NCBI RefSeq assembly: GCF_046545555.1
Contig: NZ_JBHZTH010000004.1
Coordinates: 1 to 64,000 of the forward strand
Source of the DNA: Winogradskyella sp046545555
Lineage (GTDB): Bacteria > Bacteroidota > Bacteroidia > Flavobacteriales > Flavobacteriaceae
Reading direction: 5' to 3'
Length of the DNA stretch: 64,000 nt
The position numbers and the translations under genes were made by a program. Positions within the stretch are counted from its first letter, which is position 1. Each line of letters opens with the position of its first letter. The notes beneath the pieces were generated by a model. It searched no databases. It worked only from the letters and a program-made list of their open reading frames with translations, and was not told the DNA's origin. Of the stretch, positions 61,701 to 64,000 are shown piece by piece.

Positions 61701-64000
61701 AAAGGTGAATTGTCTAAATCAACAACAGTTGCAGGACTAGATTCAACACATCCAAACGCATCTAAAACATGTACGTAATACGTATCTGCGTTTACGTTAA
61801 AAGTGCTTGCCGAAGTCCAACCTGCATCAGTAGCAAGTGGTGGAGTGGCAACCGTTGTTATTTGATATTCATATGGTGGTGTTCCGTTTTGAGCTATAGC
61901 ACTTATTAATCCTGAATTTGGATTACAATTCGCATTTTGATCTACAAATACATTTAAGTCTAAAGCAACAGCTGATTCTAATATTTCAAAGATTTGAGAC
62001 GCAGAATTACAACCGTTAAAAGTACTCGTCCCATTTTCAGTGAATAGGAGGTAATATTGGCCTGGCGCTAATGTTCCTGGCATTGGTGTTGTAACAGTTT
62101 CTGGCGTACCAAATGTGACTGGTAAGTTCGTTGGCCCATCAATTAGGACATTATTAAATGCAGAATAAATCGCATAATCTACAGAAGTGGTTGTGCTATC
62201 AAAATTGTCGATAGTAAACGTTACACTTCCATCAGCGGCACCTAAGCAAGACACATTGTTTGGAACTACTGAAGATGTTAATGTAGATGCAGGATCAATC
62301 GGTGCATCTGCAGATTTCACATAATAACAGTCTGTTACCAAATCATGGACTACAAAGGTATAAACAACACCAGGTATTAAATTAGTAAATGTTCTTGTAT
62401 TTCCACCTGGTGTATCTGGCGCGAAATAAGTTGTTGTATATGGTATAGTGTTAAACTCTAAGATACCAAATTCGTAACTACCACTTCCTACTGCTGATAT
62501 AGCAGTAACTTCAGCAGTACCACCTGTTGTACAATCTGGGACAGCTATATTAACGTTAATATCTAAATCTGAAGGGGGCGAAGCAATAGTAATTTGCTGT
62601 GATAGGCTACACCCATTAGAATCTACAATATTTATGGTGTATATTCCAAAGTTGATTATATTAAAAGTGTGGTTTTCATTTGTTGTTGCATTGTAAGGAT
62701 TTCCCGGAATAACATCTCCAAAATTATTTGAAATAAAATAAGAGAATGGAGCAGTCCCGCCTGAAACGTTTTCTACTGTAATTGATCCTAATGATGATCC
62801 ACCAGGGTTATTACAAGTAATGTCCACTTTAGTTAAGTCAAACCCAATGGCATTTGGTTCAGAAATTACAATGGTTTCTGTATCTGTACAAGCATTAGCA
62901 TCAGTAATAGTTATGGTGTATGTTCCTGCTGGTAAACCAGTCGTTTGTGTTCCAAAATTAGTTGCTGTTGTATCGTTATTTACATTTATTGTAAATGGAG
63001 GAGTACCAACAGTTGTATCTATTGTGATATCTATAGCTCCATTTGCATCGCCATTACAAAGAATAGGCTGTGTTTGCACTACAGCACTGAATGCTGGAGG
63101 TGCTATTGGATTTATTGTAATTAATGAAGATTCTGCGGTACAACCATTAGCATCAGTTATTTGAAATTGATACGTACCAGGGTTTGATGTATTATATGTA
63201 AATGTCGTTGCTGTTGCTCCTAAAGATGTATATGCTCCACTATTAAAGGAAACAGCATGTGTATAAGGAGCGGTTCCTGAAAGAGTACCTGTAAACAATG
63301 CATCTGGTGTTACTGTACAATCTAAGCCTTCTGTTAAAATAACATTTAGTGTTGGCGCAGCGATTGGGTCAATTGTGTAAGTTTCATTGTAAATACAATC
63401 ATTTTCATCTCTTACTTGAAATGTATAAGTGTCAGGAGATAATCCTAAGAAAACAGTCGAAGTTTGGTAAGGAGTCACAGCTGAAGCTGGGGCAATAATT
63501 TGATATTCTAAAACTCCTGTTCCTCCAGTTGTATTTGTAATCGTTATATCACTAGTAATTGCAGGACATATTACTGGAGTGCTAGAAAAATCCATTTCAG
63601 TTGGAGGATTTAATGCATCTATAACAATTTCATTTGTGATAGATGTACAAACATTGTCATCTCTGATGATTATAGTATAAGAGCCTTGTGTTAAGCCTGA
63701 AAAGACGTTACTTGTTTGAAAGTTTATACCATCAATACTATATTCATACGGTGGAGTTCCACCAGACACTGCTGTAACTGTTATTGTGCCATCATTGTTA
63801 CAAGTTAAGGGCGCAGATAATTCTGCAGTACCAGATATGGCAATATTTTCAACAATAGTTACACTCTGTGGGTTTGTTGTACATAAAGATGTACCAGATG
63901 CGTATTGCAATACTACATCATAATTTCCTGCTGTCAGACCTGTAAATACAGAAGAGTTTGAGAAGGTTGTACCACCATTAATACTATATGCTATGCTATT
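58715..64000 (-). CDS. Giant SprB-repeat adhesin with T9SS type B sorting domain (partial)
   Basis: The window covers about 1760 residues of the C-terminal part. The frame is open to the right edge (residues NSIAYSINGGTTFSNS before the first TTG at 63910), so the start is missing. It is built of repeated beta-sandwich SprB repeats of about 80-90 residues (PPYEYSIDGxxF ... GxYTIxIxDxxGC). At the end comes a gliding-type C-terminal domain: CIPNWFTPNGDGEFDTWAPG ... FDIFDRYGRKVATY ... GDYWFVVK ... GNFTLYR, the type B T9SS signal. It is a surface adhesin or gliding protein, secreted by T9SS with help of the adjacent PorP/SprF. Confidence 0.96.
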   Translation of the reverse strand, partial: NSIAYSINGGTTFSNSSVFTGLTAGNYDVVLQYASGTSLCTTNPQSVTIVENIAISGTAELSAPLTCNNDGTITVTAVSGGTPPYEYSIDGINFQTSNVFSGLTQGSYTIIIRDDNVCTSITNEIVIDALNPPTEMDFSSTPVICPAITSDITITNTTGGTGVLEYQIIAPASAVTPYQTSTVFLGLSPDTYTFQVRDENDCIYNETYTIDPIAAPTLNVILTEGLDCTVTPDALFTGTLSGTAPYTHAVSFNSGAYTSLGATATTFTYNTSNPGTYQFQITDANGCTAESSLITINPIAPPAFSAVVQTQPILCNGDANGAIDITIDTTVGTPPFTINVNNDTTATNFGTQTTGLPAGTYTITITDANACTDTETIVISEPNAIGFDLTKVDITCNNPGGSSLGSITVENVSGGTAPFSYFISNNFGDVIPGNPYNATTNENHTFNIINFGIYTINIVDSNGCSLSQQITIASPPSDLDINVNIAVPDCTTGGTAEVTAISAVGSGSYEFGILEFNTIPYTTTYFAPDTPGGNTRTFTNLIPGVVYTFVVHDLVTDCYYVKSADAPIDPASTLTSSVVPNNVSCLGAADGSVTFTIDNFDSTTTSVDYAIYSAFNNVLIDGPTNLPVTFGTPETVTTPMPGTLAPGQYYLLFTENGTSTFNGCNSASQIFEILESAVALDLNVFVDQNANCNPNSGLISAIAQNGTPPYEYQITTVATPPLATDAGWTSASTFNVNADTYYVHVLDAFGCVESSPATVVDLDNSPLISATVNNPCEITDGNYNIDITLDTPSSPPYSFSIDGGAFQTQTAPFTISNLFSGTHTIEIQDANGCGNILSIDVEEPINLTPEVTALPSCNNDDGEITVSGSGGSGSYTYSIAPNPASINLAGNIFSGVPSGIYTITVTDTVLLCTAETTISVSEAILPTFTLTPNAVTCFADNTGTFDINIINYSGNYTYEVFDDLGASITGVIAANTSTNPLTVMGMEAGIFSVEITQTDVPFCSNTETVIISSPTEALTLTLSETSNVTCNNNLGTITAIANGGWDDYEFELTGDASVAYSANNTFTDLSAGTYTVNVRDSEGCIASETITLSEPTPITATFTPSTTVLSCFGDQNANITVTAVSGGQGSNYTYTLNTIAPIISSSGPQTSNVFNDLGAGTYNITITDGFDCEMTSLDLVIADPTPVDVNLVRASSQTCFIESTLTLSATGGTGPYDYSDTSSFATTIGSFNTSTTFSVPEGTYTYYVRDANGCITNASNEITIEPLNDLTINLESTNPTINCTGDNSGSIIAIAQGGLGDYIYTLQDGLGNVIVATQNTPGFFTGLVAGDYLVYVESGDCDFTSSPITITQPLAPLDASIVVNNISCPGTDNGSVDITASGGTGIIKYAISPQLNQFFETNIFENLSPDDYSIIVQDELGCYLTFDFTIVEPEPVSLIIVPNSIFPEVCSGDANGEFSIDISGGNMPYSVSLDNYDGPYTIGSATQTQFDFTDLEGGDHTVYVRDTLGCESEWNITFPESIAINPEVIVESICDNNLQGNIVTVTVDDSITNLSDLDYSLDGGTYQLSNVFTNVPVGTDHYISVRHTNGCIQNTEFFDIEAYTPVTLTLTETELNEFIANADGGTGDYTYTMNGEDYGSTSTFIISESGLYTVIVTDTNGCTAEAQIELVFIDVCIPNWFTPNGDGEFDTWAPGCTDNYPNLTFDIFDRYGRKVATYRVGEVWDGRYNGTELPTGDYWFVVKTNDPNVDKEFVGNFTLYR

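Noticed and set aside
1..64000. CRISPR array, prophage or conjugative element
   Set aside because: No short direct repeats with unique spacers, no cas, capsid, portal, relaxase or mating genes were seen.

Overview
The window is AT-rich chromosomal DNA from a member of the Bacteroidota, almost certainly a marine-type Flavobacteriaceae. The evidence is T9SS type A and type B sorting domains, a PorP/SprF-SprB repeat pair, DUF4251 and DCC proteins, the Flavobacteria-style YebC N-terminus, an inside-out winged-helix regulator, and promoters of the TTG / TAnnTTTG type. No rRNA, tRNA, CRISPR array or insertion sequence was seen.

Region 1 (1-14.66 kb) is an integron-like cassette array. A tyrosine recombinase (13563-14630, + strand) ends in SPLDSL like IntI but lacks the IntI-specific insertion. 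It is divergent from a train of minus-strand genes, each separated from the next by a folded repeat of about 130 bp (sites A-H) with AAC and GTT cores. Each gene is bracketed by its own private inverted repeat of about 10 bp, which is what circular cassettes with an attC site predict. The cassettes carry a secreted tandem-YD-like protein, a DUF4375-like protein, a secreted unknown, a YwqG-like (DUF1963) protein, a complete type I restriction-modification system with an embedded proteasome-like Ntn-hydrolase candidate (one 7.7-kb cassette), a DUF4259-like protein, a helical-repeat protein and a pentapeptide-repeat protein. The array continues past the left edge. Between the last cassette and the recombinase lie two more palindromes and a 13-bp inverted repeat, the best candidate attI region.

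Region 2 (14.7-28.2 kb) is housekeeping: YebC, pterin dehydratase, a nucleotide-sugar-type reductase, gcvT, a small outer-membrane protein, a GlcD/GlcF-like FAD/Fe-S oxidoreductase, an LpxH-like phosphoesterase, aroC, an AsmA/TamB-like protein and a dicarboxylate/amino-acid symporter.

Region 3 (28.3-34.4 kb) is a tight six-gene operon joining a glutathione-synthetase ATP-grasp enzyme, a sulfurtransferase, a TerB-like small protein, a membrane protein fused to a gamma-glutamylcyclotransferase domain, an N-formylglutamate-amidohydrolase-like enzyme and a QEGLA/DUF1704 metallopeptidase. It looks like an uncharacterised gamma-glutamyl/glutathione-type pathway. It is followed by 535 bp without genes that holds two candidate noncoding RNAs.

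Region 4 (34.4-55 kb) holds DCC protein, MutS2, ung, a minus-strand operon (2OG oxygenase, eIF1/SUI1, DUF1835, nucleoside phosphorylase, substrate-binding protein), a fused 2-oxoacid dehydrogenase E1, an M19 dipeptidase lipoprotein, a secreted T9SS serine protease, two tiny ORFs, a 3D-domain lipoprotein, ExbD, a helicase, an RluE-like pseudouridine synthase, DUF1853 and a T9SS cargo protein.

Region 5 (55-64 kb) holds a DUF4251 lipoprotein, a YceI operon divergent from a membrane-tethered winged-helix regulator with three 11-bp-spaced direct repeats between them, PorP/SprF, and a giant SprB-repeat adhesin that runs off the right edge.
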